The notes under the pieces are model-generated. The model searched no databases and was not told the DNA's origin. It was given only the letters and a program-made list of their open reading frames with translations. Shown here piece by piece: positions 1 through 8,179 of a stretch of DNA of 64,000 nt. Origin of the DNA: Dehalogenimonas sp. WBC-2 (lineage in GTDB: Bacteria > Chloroflexota > Dehalococcoidia > Dehalococcoidales > Dehalococcoidaceae). Numbering within the stretch: the first letter of the stretch is position 1; each line of letters starts with the position of its first letter. A program made the position numbers and the translations under genes. The stretch lies in the NCBI GenBank assembly GCA_001005265.1, contig CP011392.1:1661729-1725728 (forward strand), given 5' to 3'.

Positions 1-1
1 T

Positions 2-394
2 AAAGCCGATAAAACCATCACCGATGCCCAGGCTGCCGCCTTCATGGCCCAATGCGTCATTGGCACCAACCCGGTCGCTCCTGAAGGGCTGGCGCTGGCC
101 GCCACTTTCGCCCAGCAATACCAGGCGCGCTTCGGTAATGTCCCCGGCACCTACAATGATTTCTCATACGACGCCACCAATCTGGTGTTGAAAGCTATGC
201 AGAACGTCGGTGCCACAGATTCCACCAAGATCGCCGCTGAAGTATTGAAGATCGCCAATAACTACGCTGGCGTCTCCGGCACCATTACCCTTAATCAATA
301 TGGCGACCGTCAGGGTGCAACCTTTGAAGTCTGGAAGGTTGTCCAATCCGGCACGGGTTACAAATATGAGCAGGTCAAGCTAGTCACAGCCTAA
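2..394 (+). CDS. Branched-chain amino acid-type ABC transporter substrate-binding protein, 3' end only
   Basis: This is the last 130 residues of a periplasmic-binding protein type 1 (LivJ/LivK-like) whose start lies before the window. The frame is open from base 2 to the TAA at 392-394. Visible family features are the ARFG-x-VPGTYNDFSYDATNLV segment and a C-terminal GVSGTITLNQYGDRQGATFEVWKV strand, typical of Leu/Ile/Val-binding proteins. In this family the protein binds amino acids or related solutes outside the membrane and passes them to an ABC permease. The permease genes are not seen here; a terminator follows at once. The ligand cannot be told from this fragment. Confidence 0.85.
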   Translation, partial: KADKTITDAQAAAFMAQCVIGTNPVAPEGLALAATFAQQYQARFGNVPGTYNDFSYDATNLVLKAMQNVGATDSTKIAAEVLKIANNYAGVSGTITLNQYGDRQGATFEVWKVVQSGTGYKYEQVKLVTA

Positions 395-419
395 CTTCTT
401 GACTATAGTCAGCTTAGTA

Positions 420-454
420 ATCAGGGGCGCTCAATGAGCGCCCCTGATGTTTTT
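420..454 (+). terminator. Rho-independent terminator after the binding-protein gene
   Basis: A perfect 14-bp inverted repeat (420-433 with 435-448, GC-rich core GGGGCGCTCA) is followed by a T-rich tail. It lies 26 bp after the stop codon and closes this plus-strand unit against the converging MBL operon. Confidence 0.85.
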
Positions 455-485
455 ATACGTCTAAAAGTTTTACCACGGTAAATCC

Positions 486-1316
486 CTACATCAAGCGGAT
501 ACTCGCGCCACTGTGATTGAAGATACACTCACCCTTAAAACTATGATTTACCATTTCCAGCGCAGCTGCCCCGGTACAATGGCACAGGCTGAGTTTCTGC
601 ACCCCGATCCTGTTTAATTCAGTAATCGTTTTTTCAATGATCTCAGGTGTGGCGTCGTGCAGATGACTGCCGCCGATGACGGCGTAAACATGGCCGACAC
701 CGCTTATTGCCTGCGCCTGTTTAATGGTATTGATCAGGCCGCGGTGAGCGCAGCCCACCACAATTATCAAACCCGGTTTGGAATGAATGACCAGCGCCAG
801 TTCGTCATTGAACGGGTCTATAACCCGGTCTTGTCCTTGTTGAACCAGTAGCGTAGCGTTAGGTTTTTCAAATTCTGAGCGGTATGGGATGACGCCGGTG
901 GTATAAACGTTGCTGCCCAGGAAAAAGGAGGCTTCAGATACATGAAAACAAGCACCTTTCTGTTCCAGTGCTTGGACAGAACCGGGCATACCGATATTCT
1001 CATCTGGGTCTCTTTTGCCGCCCGATGAGTACCTTTTCTGCCATATCCCGGTTTGAGCGTAGATGTTAACCGTGCTGGTAGCTGCCAGTAAGTCCAATAA
1101 GCCGCCGGTATGGTCGACATGACCGTGACTCAGGAATATCCCGTCGATATTTTTGAGGTCGACCCCAAGTTTCTTCGCGTTATCAACTGTTTTGCCGCTT
1201 GCGCCAGTATCAAAAATGAAACGCTGGCCATAGGCTTCTACCAGGAAACTCAGGCCCCATTCACTGTGAAGGCCATCACCCGGCTCGTTATCTATAAGGG
1301 TTGTTACTCTAATCAT
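486..1316 (-). CDS. MBL-fold metallo-hydrolase (dihydropteroate-synthase-like / MptA-type subgroup)
   Basis: A 276-residue metallo-beta-lactamase-fold protein. The metal-binding signature SHGHVDHTGG is near residue 63, with later histidines at GCAHRG and GGSHLHDA, and a C-terminal LCHCTG motif found in the subgroup often annotated as 7,8-dihydropterin-6-methyl-4-(beta-D-ribofuranosyl)-aminobenzene-5'-phosphate synthase. That name is by family resemblance and the substrate is unknown. It is the last gene of a three-gene unit: the ATG lies 11 bp after the mrp stop and is preceded by AGGG. It probably shares the promoter upstream of the DUF134 gene. Confidence 0.82.
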   Translation of the reverse strand: MIRVTTLIDNEPGDGLHSEWGLSFLVEAYGQRFIFDTGASGKTVDNAKKLGVDLKNIDGIFLSHGHVDHTGGLLDLLAATSTVNIYAQTGIWQKRYSSGGKRDPDENIGMPGSVQALEQKGACFHVSEASFFLGSNVYTTGVIPYRSEFEKPNATLLVQQGQDRVIDPFNDELALVIHSKPGLIIVVGCAHRGLINTIKQAQAISGVGHVYAVIGGSHLHDATPEIIEKTITELNRIGVQKLSLCHCTGAAALEMVNHSFKGECIFNHSGASIRLM

Positions 1317-1327
1317 TGACCGCCCTT

Positions 1328-2131
1328 TTAGGGCATTGCCGCCAGCCGTTCCACCACGGCCGTCCCAAACTGTGACACCGCTTCGGACTGATACTGTTCT
1401 ATCTCACCGGCATCGCACAACACGGCTATCTGCGGGTCTATCGGCAACTGCGCCAGGAACGGCACCTCAAACTCATCGGCCAGTTCTTTAGCCCGGCGCG
1501 GCCCAAACAGCTCAAGGGGTTTACCGCTAGCGGGATCCGGGAAAAAGGCCATATTTTCAACAATGCCCAGTACCGGGATCTTTAACTGCTCCGCCATATT
1601 CATGGCTTTTCTGACTATCATACCTGCCAGCGCCTGGGGCGTAGTCACCATGACCACTGCGTTGACCGGGATCTGTTGCATGGTGGTAAGGGCGGCGTCC
1701 GATGTTCCGGGCGGCAGATCAATGATAAGATAATCCAGTTCCCCCCAGACCACATCGTTCCAGAACTGGACGATGGCCTTGCTGATGAGCGGGCCGCGCC
1801 AGATAGTGGCGGCGGTATCGTCAGACAGCAGCAGGTTTATAGAAATCACTTCAATATCTGTTTGCGTCTTGACCGGCATAATGCCATCGGGATGAACCTC
1901 AGGTTTGGCTGAAAGACCGAATAGTTTGGGGATACTTGGCCCGGTAATATCCGCGTCCAGTATGCCCACTTTATTGCCGAGCCTGGCAAGGGTAACTGCC
2001 AGCAAGGCGCTGACAGTGGATTTACCCACGCCGCCCTTGCCGCTCATCACCGCCACCACCCTTTTTATACGCCTGGTCTCTTTCTGTGTTTCAGCCTTGG
2101 TTTGCTCCTTGACCGAACCTGATGTTGTCAT
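1328..2131 (-). CDS. Mrp/NBP35-family P-loop ATPase (Fe-S cluster carrier type)
   Basis: A 267-residue ParA/MinD-superfamily ATPase. The deviant Walker A motif SGKGGVGKST is near residue 30, followed by DADITGPSIP and the LIIDLPPGTSDA switch, all hallmarks of Mrp/ApbC. There is no N-terminal DUF59 domain, and no CxxC pair is visible at the C-terminus (family members often carry one for a bridging Fe-S cluster), so carrier function is inferred from family only. GGGAGGAG lies about 8 bp before the ATG. It is co-directional with the DUF134 gene (19-bp gap) and the MBL gene. Confidence 0.88.
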   Translation of the reverse strand: MTTSGSVKEQTKAETQKETRRIKRVVAVMSGKGGVGKSTVSALLAVTLARLGNKVGILDADITGPSIPKLFGLSAKPEVHPDGIMPVKTQTDIEVISINLLLSDDTAATIWRGPLISKAIVQFWNDVVWGELDYLIIDLPPGTSDAALTTMQQIPVNAVVMVTTPQALAGMIVRKAMNMAEQLKIPVLGIVENMAFFPDPASGKPLELFGPRRAKELADEFEVPFLAQLPIDPQIAVLCDAGEIEQYQSEAVSQFGTAVVERLAAMP

Positions 2132-2149
2132 ATTATTAGACTCCTCCCG

Positions 2150-2560
2150 TTAGATACCGCAGCCTCCGGGGTAACCATCGTCGCCTTCCTCTTGCCCGGG
2201 AACACTGTCCAAACCTGGCGGTTCTTTATACAAGCGGCGGCGACTGCCGCTGTCTATACCGGACTCTTCTTTAAGACTGTAATTACCGCCGCAAATTTTC
2301 AAAGCCTTACCCTGTGTTATCGCTTCAGCGATATGTCGTCTGGCGCGGTTCAGGATCCGTTGAAAGGTCGGGCGTGACACCCCCATCTGTGCAGCGCAAT
2401 CCTCCTGCTCCAAACCGGCCATATCCCGCAAGCGGATGGCTTCATACTCCTCTACCGGCAACTCCACGTCTTCAATCATCCGCAACGGTATACCCGCAGG
2501 TTTAAAATAAACCACCCCAGGTACACCTTCAACAGCACGGCATTTTATCGGTCTGGCCAT
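2150..2560 (-). CDS. DUF134-family DNA-binding protein
   Basis: A 136-residue protein that begins MARPIKCRAVEG and contains LPVEEYEAIRLRDMAGLEQEDCAAQMGVSRPTFQRIL, the conserved DUF134 sequence with a sigma70 region-4-like helix-turn-helix. Family members commonly sit beside Mrp ATPases and MBL proteins, as here. It is probably a transcriptional regulator of its own operon. The C-terminal 30 residues (rich in G, D and E) are variable. An inverted repeat TTATGACCATAA overlapping the -10 just upstream is a reasonable autoregulatory site, though unproven. Confidence 0.85.
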   Translation of the reverse strand: MARPIKCRAVEGVPGVVYFKPAGIPLRMIEDVELPVEEYEAIRLRDMAGLEQEDCAAQMGVSRPTFQRILNRARRHIAEAITQGKALKICGGNYSLKEESGIDSGSRRRLYKEPPGLDSVPGQEEGDDGYPGGCGI

Positions 2561-2584
2561 CTTTACTATTATCCTGTTATGAAC

Positions 2585-2622
2585 TTATGACCATAATATA
2601 ATGCTTTATTTAGTCATGTCAA
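2585..2622 (-). promoter_or_regulatory. Promoter with operator-like palindrome upstream of DUF134-mrp-MBL
   Basis: Read on the minus strand, TTGACA (2617-2622) and TATTAT (2593-2598) are separated by 18 bp. The 12-bp palindrome TTATGACCATAA at 2585-2596 overlaps the -10, so a bound regulator would block the polymerase. The match to consensus is good; the regulator is unknown. Confidence 0.6.
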
Positions 2623-2809
2623 TACTGATCAAGTGATTAGACCGGCTTTCCATCTACCCTGTGGTCTCCGTAGGGGTGACTCATGAGCCGCCGGTCATCG
2701 TAGGAAACACGGCTCAGTTTTGTATTTTTGACCTTTGCTTTTTGAACTTGTTCAGGATTCAGCTATCAGTGCTTCGTCTTCCTGAGTTTGTCAGTCTGTG
2801 TTTTAGTTC

Positions 2810-3166
2810 CTACAAATCAAACTCTTTTTTTGATTTAAACACAAGCACCGTCGCAATAACTCCGGGGATCATCCCATAAGAAACAATCGACCCGGCAACC
2901 CCGATAATCGCGTACCGCCACGCTTTTCGCTTGATGGCAAGCACTCCGCCGATAATAGCCATTATACTTGCTATCAGCCATATCGCCCGGATTCCGCCCA
3001 AGGCTCTGAAATAGATAAATCCTGGAGGTTCATCTGAGATATTTGATAAGAACGGAACAAGAACAAACAGCAGGGTGGTCACCCCTAAACCGATGCTTAT
3101 GATCCCGCCGATAACCGGCATGATTGTCTGTGACGCCGCTACCTGATGGTTTTGACCCATGTTCAC
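2810..3166 (-). CDS. Small membrane protein, paralogue of the protein at 5093-5452
   Basis: A 118-residue protein with about three or four hydrophobic segments. The conserved stretch MAIIGGVLAIKRKAWRYAII and the end VFKSKKEFDL match AIIGGVSSFRRRAWKLALTG and IASAKKEFVHG in the protein at 5093-5452, so the two are paralogues. Polytopic proteins of this kind are common in Dehalococcoidia; I know of no function. Its ATG overlaps the stop of the next gene upstream by 4 bp, which indicates an operon with the 71-residue protein. Confidence 0.7.
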   Translation of the reverse strand: MNMGQNHQVAASQTIMPVIGGIISIGLGVTTLLFVLVPFLSNISDEPPGFIYFRALGGIRAIWLIASIMAIIGGVLAIKRKAWRYAIIGVAGSIVSYGMIPGVIATVLVFKSKKEFDL

Positions 3167-3378
3167 TTATATCCAAACTTATTGACGTTAAATCTACTTA
3201 AATTACGCGCTGTTTTGACTAATTTTTTGTCTGAATGATAGTTCGATAATGAAAACAAATACCAGACGGCAAGTACCGATAGTAAGCCAACTGAGTAAAT
3301 ATCAAGGTAAATCCATGCCAGGATTAATGCCGACAGTCCAGCAATACTTGCCAGTACCAATTGTTGCGATTTATTCAT
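3163..3378 (-). CDS. Small two-helix membrane protein
   Basis: A 71-residue protein with two hydrophobic helices (LVLASIAGLSALILAWIYL and VGLLSVLAVWYLFSL) and a basic C-terminal tail (KKLVKTARNLSRFNVNK). Its stop overlaps the start of the 118-residue protein by 4 bp, so translation is probably coupled. The family is not recognised. Confidence 0.6.
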   Translation of the reverse strand: MNKSQQLVLASIAGLSALILAWIYLDIYSVGLLSVLAVWYLFSLSNYHSDKKLVKTARNLSRFNVNKFGYK

Positions 3379-3454
3379 TTCCTTAAACTATTCCAAATGG
3401 GGCCTCAAAGCATCTGAGGGCTGTTTCTTGTACCAGTGAGGTATAACCCACCTC

Positions 3455-3580
3455 TCAAAACCCGTTGCTGGAGCACCGCAGCTTCCTCCCCTCCCCCTGC
3501 ACCCGCCACACGCTGACCACCACCGCCGCCATAATCAGGAGGACGACCCCCAGGTATTGCCGGAATAAGGTTCTTTTCAT
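3455..3580 (-). pseudogene. Orphan signal-peptide fragment (copy of the lipoprotein N-terminus at 4313)
   Basis: A 41-codon frame whose first 18 residues (MKRTLFRQYLGVVLLIMA) match the start of the lipoprotein at 3705-4313 (MTSTLLRKYLGIVLLITA). After the hydrophobic core the sequence turns into unrelated residues and stops. It looks like a relic of a duplicated lipoprotein gene, or a donor of the signal sequence. The remainder of 3379-3704 shows no gene. Confidence 0.45.
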
Positions 3581-3704
3581 CTCACTTTTCCATCACTACT
3601 CAAGATTTCCTTCACGGCCAGCGATGGCACTGGTATTCCTGCATTGACCGTGCCAGCGCCGGTTACCCCACTGATGGCTGATTACTGACAGCTGAAAGCT
3701 CAAA

Positions 3705-4313
3705 TTACGGCGACACCTCTATTACCTTAAAATCCGGATGTCTTATCATTATGCCATCTTTATCGTCACTTCCAACTCCGACCATGACGCTGAACGGTTT
3801 AGCTGAATCTGTCTTCTTTCCAATATAATCAAGCTCAATGATGACAACTCCCGTTCCACCCCCGGTCGGTGTATATGCAGTATGGTCTGCTCCGATTTCT
3901 ATCCACTTATCATATTCGGCGCTCTGATCCGCGGTACGCCAGATAACAACTGACTCCCCATCTTGTGTCGCGCTTTTTGGATAGCTGCTCGTAATACCTG
4001 AAACACTCCACTCTTGGGAGATATAAAAAGAGACTCCTCCCCAGTCGTTCGGGTCAATCTCAACCCAGGTTATTATGTTGATGCGTTCGGTGACTCCCTC
4101 GGCACCAAAAAGAATAACCGAGCCTTTGGCCTTTGTCCCCAATTCCGTGGATTCAGATGCTACAATGAAGTCCTGGGTCTGGATTACGCCTTCGTTGATT
4201 GTTGGGTCTGGATCATCGAAACCAGCATTATTGCTGCAAGAACATGTTGAAAATACCGCCGCCGTGATCAACAGGACAATCCCTAAGTATTTCCTGAGCA
4301 AGGTGCTTGTCAT
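3705..4313 (-). CDS. Putative exported lipoprotein, unknown function
   Basis: A 202-residue protein with a basic N-terminus, a hydrophobic core (YLGIVLLITAAVF) and a Cys-containing end (STCSCSNN) that suggests a lipoprotein or cleaved signal, although it is not a textbook lipobox. The mature part is rich in beta-type residues (GGVSFYISQEWSVSG, GTGVVIIELDYIGK). No catalytic motif or family is recognised. It lies alone between short membrane genes on the same strand. Confidence 0.6.
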   Translation of the reverse strand: MTSTLLRKYLGIVLLITAAVFSTCSCSNNAGFDDPDPTINEGVIQTQDFIVASESTELGTKAKGSVILFGAEGVTERINIITWVEIDPNDWGGVSFYISQEWSVSGITSSYPKSATQDGESVVIWRTADQSAEYDKWIEIGADHTAYTPTGGGTGVVIIELDYIGKKTDSAKPFSVMVGVGSDDKDGIMIRHPDFKVIEVSP

Positions 4314-4418
4314 CTCAATAGCAGCCCGGCCGTCACAATCAGCGCCGGTACTGTTCCGGCCATTACCTTATTCCATTTCATAGTCTACCTCCACCTCTGG
4401 GATTCACCATTTTTCGGA

Positions 4419-4449
4419 TTATATCACCCCAACATGAACGGGAGATGAA
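4419..4449. repeat. 31-bp dispersed repeat, copy 1
   Basis: Starts TTATATCACCCC and ends GATGAA. It matches positions 5528-5558 at 30 of 31 bases by eye. Both copies lie just upstream (minus-strand sense) of lipoprotein or membrane genes. A weaker relative (CTCCAACATGACCGG) is at about 6370. Confidence 0.7.
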
Positions 4450-4500
4450 CAAAACAGCTTTTTTAACATATTTTGTCTTTTTGCCCGTCTTCCGGCTCTA

Positions 4501-5052
4501 TTAAACGGATACTCGCTGCGCATCACTTTTCATGGATTTCCAAAAGAAAAGGGTTGTCACCAAAAATAAAACCGCCATAAATGGCAGCAGTATGAAGAAC
4601 CCCATAATCCAAACCCAAAGCCCTGCCCCCTGTTGCAAAAACATCAACCCGGAGTAAATCAGTATGAATAAACCGATGGACATAAAAGCGATCCGGCGAA
4701 AGCGTCCATTTACCATCAGTCCCGACATGGTCATCAATCCAATAACAGCCAGGAATCCAAGCATATGGCCATAACCCCCCAGTATAAGTGGCAGGCGCTG
4801 ATGACTGGCATAAACATCATAGGATAAAATACCGAGCAGTAAAGCCCCTATCACTATACCAAAGATTATTAACCGCTCCATTCGCCCCCGCATCACACCA
4901 ACCCCCGCGACAATCATAATTACCAGGTTTACTAAAAAGGCGACGGTAAAGAAGGTGAAAGGCCGCATCAACAGCAATAGGCAAGCCACTATAGAACTTG
5001 TAATCAGTAAAACTAAGGCGGTAGCGGTTGTGGCTTTGGTAATTCCAATCAT
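4501..5052 (-). CDS. Polytopic membrane protein, unknown function
   Basis: A 183-residue protein with about six hydrophobic segments covering nearly the whole chain. There are short basic loops (MRGRMERL, NGRFRRIAF) and a charged C-terminus (KSMKSDAQRVSV). GGAGG precedes the ATG. It follows the 119-residue membrane protein by 40 bp and may be co-transcribed with it. No family is recognised. Confidence 0.65.
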   Translation of the reverse strand: MIGITKATTATALVLLITSSIVACLLLLMRPFTFFTVAFLVNLVIMIVAGVGVMRGRMERLIIFGIVIGALLLGILSYDVYASHQRLPLILGGYGHMLGFLAVIGLMTMSGLMVNGRFRRIAFMSIGLFILIYSGLMFLQQGAGLWVWIMGFFILLPFMAVLFLVTTLFFWKSMKSDAQRVSV

Positions 5053-5092
5053 ATTTCCTCCCTGTAATTATTTGGTCTGGGTTGCATTAATG

Positions 5093-5452
5093 TCAGCCAT
5101 GTACAAATTCCTTTTTGGCTGAGGCGATGAATATGAATGCAAATATGCCTGTGAGAGTCCAATGGAGCATAAATAGTGAGCATACGGATCCCGTAAGAGC
5201 CAGCTTCCATGCCCTTCTTCGAAATGAGCTGACACCGCCGATAATAGCCACTATTCCCGCAATAATTAGCGGGAAGCCCCAAATGTCACCAAGCCAGGTG
5301 CTATTAAACATCGGCAATATCTCGGCTACGCCAATAATAGTCAAACCACCAAGCAACTCAAGAGTCCCGTTGATGATATTTAGGATACCCCCAACTGTGG
5401 GACCCCAGGTCTTTTTCACTGCCTCCGGGGAGCTAAGAGGGATGCTCGACAT
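5093..5452 (-). CDS. Small membrane protein, paralogue of the protein at 2810-3166
   Basis: A 119-residue protein with about four hydrophobic segments, and a central AIIGGVSSFRRRAWKLALTG and C-terminal AKKEF shared with the protein at 2810-3166. The two copies in 3 kb suggest local duplication of a membrane-protein module. GAGGAAATG places a ribosome site directly upstream of the ATG. Function unknown. Confidence 0.68.
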   Translation of the reverse strand: MSSIPLSSPEAVKKTWGPTVGGILNIINGTLELLGGLTIIGVAEILPMFNSTWLGDIWGFPLIIAGIVAIIGGVSSFRRRAWKLALTGSVCSLFMLHWTLTGIFAFIFIASAKKEFVHG

Positions 5453-5527
5453 CTCATTTCCTCCTCTAGGTGGCTATGGTATATCCAATTCGGTATGTAT
5501 TATTGCTGCACTCGCGACTATCAGGTA

Positions 5528-5558
5528 TTATATCACCCCAACATGAACGGGGGATGAA
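5528..5558. repeat. 31-bp dispersed repeat, copy 2
   Basis: The second copy of the repeat at 4419-4449. A second shared piece, CCCGTTGCTGGA followed by a C-rich tract, occurs at about 5585-5630 and 3461-3505. This supports segmental duplication within the 3.4-6.2 kb stretch. Confidence 0.65.
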
Positions 5559-5685
5559 GAAAGAGATTTAAGTAAAATACCCAAACCCGTTGCTGGAATA
5601 TCATAACTTCCGCCCCATCCCCCTCCCCACGTCAGCGAGGTTTCTACCTTATTTTCGGTATATACCATTTTTCATTTCATTTATT

Positions 5686-6123
5686 TCAAGAAACTCCGGT
5701 GGTATTCGTGATCGGCCCGGACAACGGAACACGGTCAGTAGCTAATCTATACATAACTTCACCGGTATAAACATCAATATGGAACGATGTTCCCCAAATC
5801 GTTCCCTCCGGGAGAACCCCGACATTTCCTAGTACTACATCGGGACCTGCTTCCCAGCCGAGTTCTTCAAATGTCACTGACCCTTGTTCCTTCAATACAA
5901 ACCGCAACCGCCATATACCCTCGGTCATGTCCCGTGTGACAATATCGAAGCTGCCTTTGGCGGCCACGCTTTCGGGCATTATGGAATAAGCAATAGTAAT
6001 GGCCGCTTCCCTGCTTATCGTTTCCACAGCTGTCGAAGTGGGTGGCTCTGTTGCGTCGGGATTACATCCCGGAATCGTAAGAGATAAAATCAGGATGGAT
6101 AGAGCAATTATCTTTGAACGCAT
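5686..6123 (-). CDS. Putative lipoprotein, unknown function
   Basis: A 145-residue protein from the ATG at 6121-6123, which has GGAGAAG 5 bp upstream. A start further up would put an unlikely leader before the signal sequence. The N-terminus MRSKIIALSILILSLTIPGC is a good lipoprotein signal with Cys20 as the lipidation site. The mature region includes AAITIAYSIMPESV and VYTGEVMYRLATDRVP, resembling small PepSY-like beta domains, but I cannot assign a family. Confidence 0.65.
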   Translation of the reverse strand: MRSKIIALSILILSLTIPGCNPDATEPPTSTAVETISREAAITIAYSIMPESVAAKGSFDIVTRDMTEGIWRLRFVLKEQGSVTFEELGWEAGPDVVLGNVGVLPEGTIWGTSFHIDVYTGEVMYRLATDRVPLSGPITNTTGVS

Positions 6124-6721
6124 TTCTTCTCCATCGTTTGAATGTATATCACAATAATGCAGGACGAAAAACACGAGGCGGGAAACAGAATACCATTAAG
6201 AACCTTTTTTTGAATGACGTTTTAAGCTTTCCTTTCGTTTATTTTCGTGCTGTCGGTTGCCATATGGAACCTTTTTACACATTCATTGGCATCCCCGCTT
6301 TGCCATGCCCAGTTGACGTGATTTTGATTAATCACACATGGCTTTTAGGTCACGGGAGAAGCATAGCACTCCAACATGACCGGATGATGACCAACCCAAA
6401 GCTGGAGTTAGGGTAAACTAAGGTACTATGACCATTTTATACGCTGCCCCTCGGTCCGCAGGGACGCGGCATGCCGTAAACAGCGGTTTCTATCTATAGC
6501 GAAGCGTAAGATACCATCTCACCCACCCCATAGTCATTCTACCTGGCGGAAAATCCAAAACAACGTTCGCTCTGTTTATCCCGAGTTAGCACTCGGGGAG
6601 CTTGTCGAAGAGTCCTCCTCTTCTATGGTGCCCCCGCCCCCTTCACCCGCTGTGCCGCCACATCGCGCCCAGACCTGGCCGGTCAAACCCTTTGACTGCA
6701 GTCAAACATTCTCCACTTTCG
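6124..6721. other. Intergenic region, no convincing gene
   Basis: About 600 bp with no credible coding frame. It holds a weak relative of the 31-bp repeat near 6370 and a GGCATGCC-centred palindromic fragment near 6465 that resembles extragenic palindromes at 26058 and 47105. Confidence 0.5.
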
Positions 6722-7141
6722 CTACTCCTCCTTGGATGAACGGCACGCACCAGAAATTTGATCCAAAACTAAACTGATATGATTAATTACATCATCATTG
6801 GAAAAGCGTAAAACGCGCAATCCCTGGTTTTCGATAAATTCCTGCCTTAGAATATCCTCTTGTTCTTGGTATTGATGAATCGGTCCGTCCACCTCAATAA
6901 TCAGTTCGGTTTCAGCGCAATAAAAATCAACTATAAAACGCTCAATACTGTGCTGTCGCCTGAATTTAAATCCTGCTATTTGCCGATTTCGCACATGTTG
7001 CCATAGTATTTCTTCGGCTTTCGTAGGTTTATGCCTCATCTGCCGAGCCACAGGTTTGAGTTTTTCCCATAGCGCCGCGTCTGTACGCCATTCCCCGGAT
7101 TTTTTTTCCATCCTGGTATTCATAAAAGCATTATTGGACAA
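6722..7141 (-). CDS. DUF559-family endonuclease-like protein
   Basis: A 139-residue protein with the DUF559 core: PTKAEEILWQHVRNRQIAGFKFRRQ, then FIVDFYCAETELIIEVDGPIHQYQ and GLRVLRFSNDDV. The fold is related to the very-short-patch-repair endonuclease (PD-(D/E)xK); the E and D of the VDFYC..ELIIEVDG strand are the likely catalytic acids. Members are scattered in accessory DNA and no biological role is settled. Full length for the family. Confidence 0.8.
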   Translation of the reverse strand: MSNNAFMNTRMEKKSGEWRTDAALWEKLKPVARQMRHKPTKAEEILWQHVRNRQIAGFKFRRQHSIERFIVDFYCAETELIIEVDGPIHQYQEQEDILRQEFIENQGLRVLRFSNDDVINHISLVLDQISGACRSSKEE

Positions 7142-7167
7142 ACTTTTTCATATTCTTACCGTGTATC

Positions 7168-7193
7168 CCCCCTCTCCGTTGACGGAGAGGGGG
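7168..7193. repeat. Perfect hairpin repeat in an intergenic region
   Basis: Two 12-bp arms (CCCCCTCTCCGT / ACGGAGAGGGGG) separated by two bases. There is no T tract on either strand, so it resembles an extragenic palindrome more than a terminator. It lies between the DUF559 gene and the DUF6629 gene. Confidence 0.6.
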
Positions 7194-7235
7194 CTAGGGG
7201 GTGAGGTAAACCCCTACAACCTCCCCTGCTTCCCC

Positions 7236-7898
7236 TTAACCGGTTTCTGGGACTACCGATTTCTCATCTGGATTGCTGAGTATCCAATAAATGACGACAC
7301 TGGCCAGTGCCGCGAAGAAGCACCAGACTGAGGTTAAAACTTGGGTGAATAGGAAAACCGAGACGATAAACGCCGCCAGAATCAGCACCGCCAGCACCCA
7401 CATCCGTTTTACGGATGAGATGAACAGCGGCAGGATCGTTGCTGCCAGGTACAACGGAAAGATGATATCACTGAAGCCATTGGGGAAATCATTGTGGTAG
7501 ATAATGTGCATACCTTCTATCTGGGGTGTTACGCTGAATAATATCAACCGGTAAGAATAGTAAGCGGCTACCGTGACTCCGCCCGCCAGCAGTCCGGCTA
7601 AAATCCACTTACGGACCCTGACGCGCTCCATCAGAAACATTGAAAGTGGAATGACAAGGGGCCAGATGACCAGCGCTCCCAGTAAGTAAATATGAGCGGC
7701 GGCGTTCTGAAGTGCGTCTTGTCCGCTTGAACGCAGCGTGAGCCAGATCACCCCTTCAGACAATTGCTGAAGGCCGAAAATAAATGGAATGGCGGCAAAT
7801 AACATGTGGTCGGGTTGCCGGGCCTTACGCATGGTGGCGACCCCGGTGGCAGAGATTACAGCGCCTGCGGCGAAACTGGCTCCGGCTGAAAAACACAT
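7236..7898 (-). CDS. DUF6629-type seven-helix membrane protein
   Basis: A 220-residue membrane protein that opens MCFSAGASFAAGAVISATGVATMRKARQPDHMLFAAIPFIFGLQQLSEG, the conserved start of this uncharacterised integral membrane family. About seven hydrophobic segments are visible. The Cys2, the GLQQLSEGxxW motif and the PNGFSD loop are recognisable. No enzymatic role is established and nothing in the neighbourhood suggests one. Confidence 0.72.
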   Translation of the reverse strand: MCFSAGASFAAGAVISATGVATMRKARQPDHMLFAAIPFIFGLQQLSEGVIWLTLRSSGQDALQNAAAHIYLLGALVIWPLVIPLSMFLMERVRVRKWILAGLLAGGVTVAAYYSYRLILFSVTPQIEGMHIIYHNDFPNGFSDIIFPLYLAATILPLFISSVKRMWVLAVLILAAFIVSVFLFTQVLTSVWCFFAALASVVIYWILSNPDEKSVVPETG

Positions 7899-8085
7899 AA
7901 AAACAGTCCTTTATTTAATAGGGTGATCATGTAACGGGCTGCAGCCCGGGTTGGTTTATCTTGTCTTGATTTCCCGGACCGATTGGTGCCGCTACTGCCT
8001 TAATATATTCCGAAAAATGGTGGATGACAAATGATTGTTAAATGCGGGCATAAGGCGAATGAACATCCTCCCGCCCCCCACCACC

Positions 8086-8179
8086 AAAAATAAATGCCCG
8101 AAAAGTTCCAAAACCCCATTGACAATCACAATCATGAATACTACTATGTATCTATTAATTATTAGAACAGGAGAACACA
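8086..8179 (+). promoter_or_regulatory. Conserved promoter block of the repeat family, copy F
   Basis: Contains AAGTTCCAAAACCCCATTGA followed by a TACTAT -10. TTGACA is at 8119-8124 and TACTAT at 8142-8147, spaced 17 bp. The same block occurs at 24223, 25841, 34429 (reverse) and 46824 (reverse). Here it drives the small TTG-initiated gene at 8180; a ribosome site AGGAG lies at 8169-8173. Confidence 0.8.
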
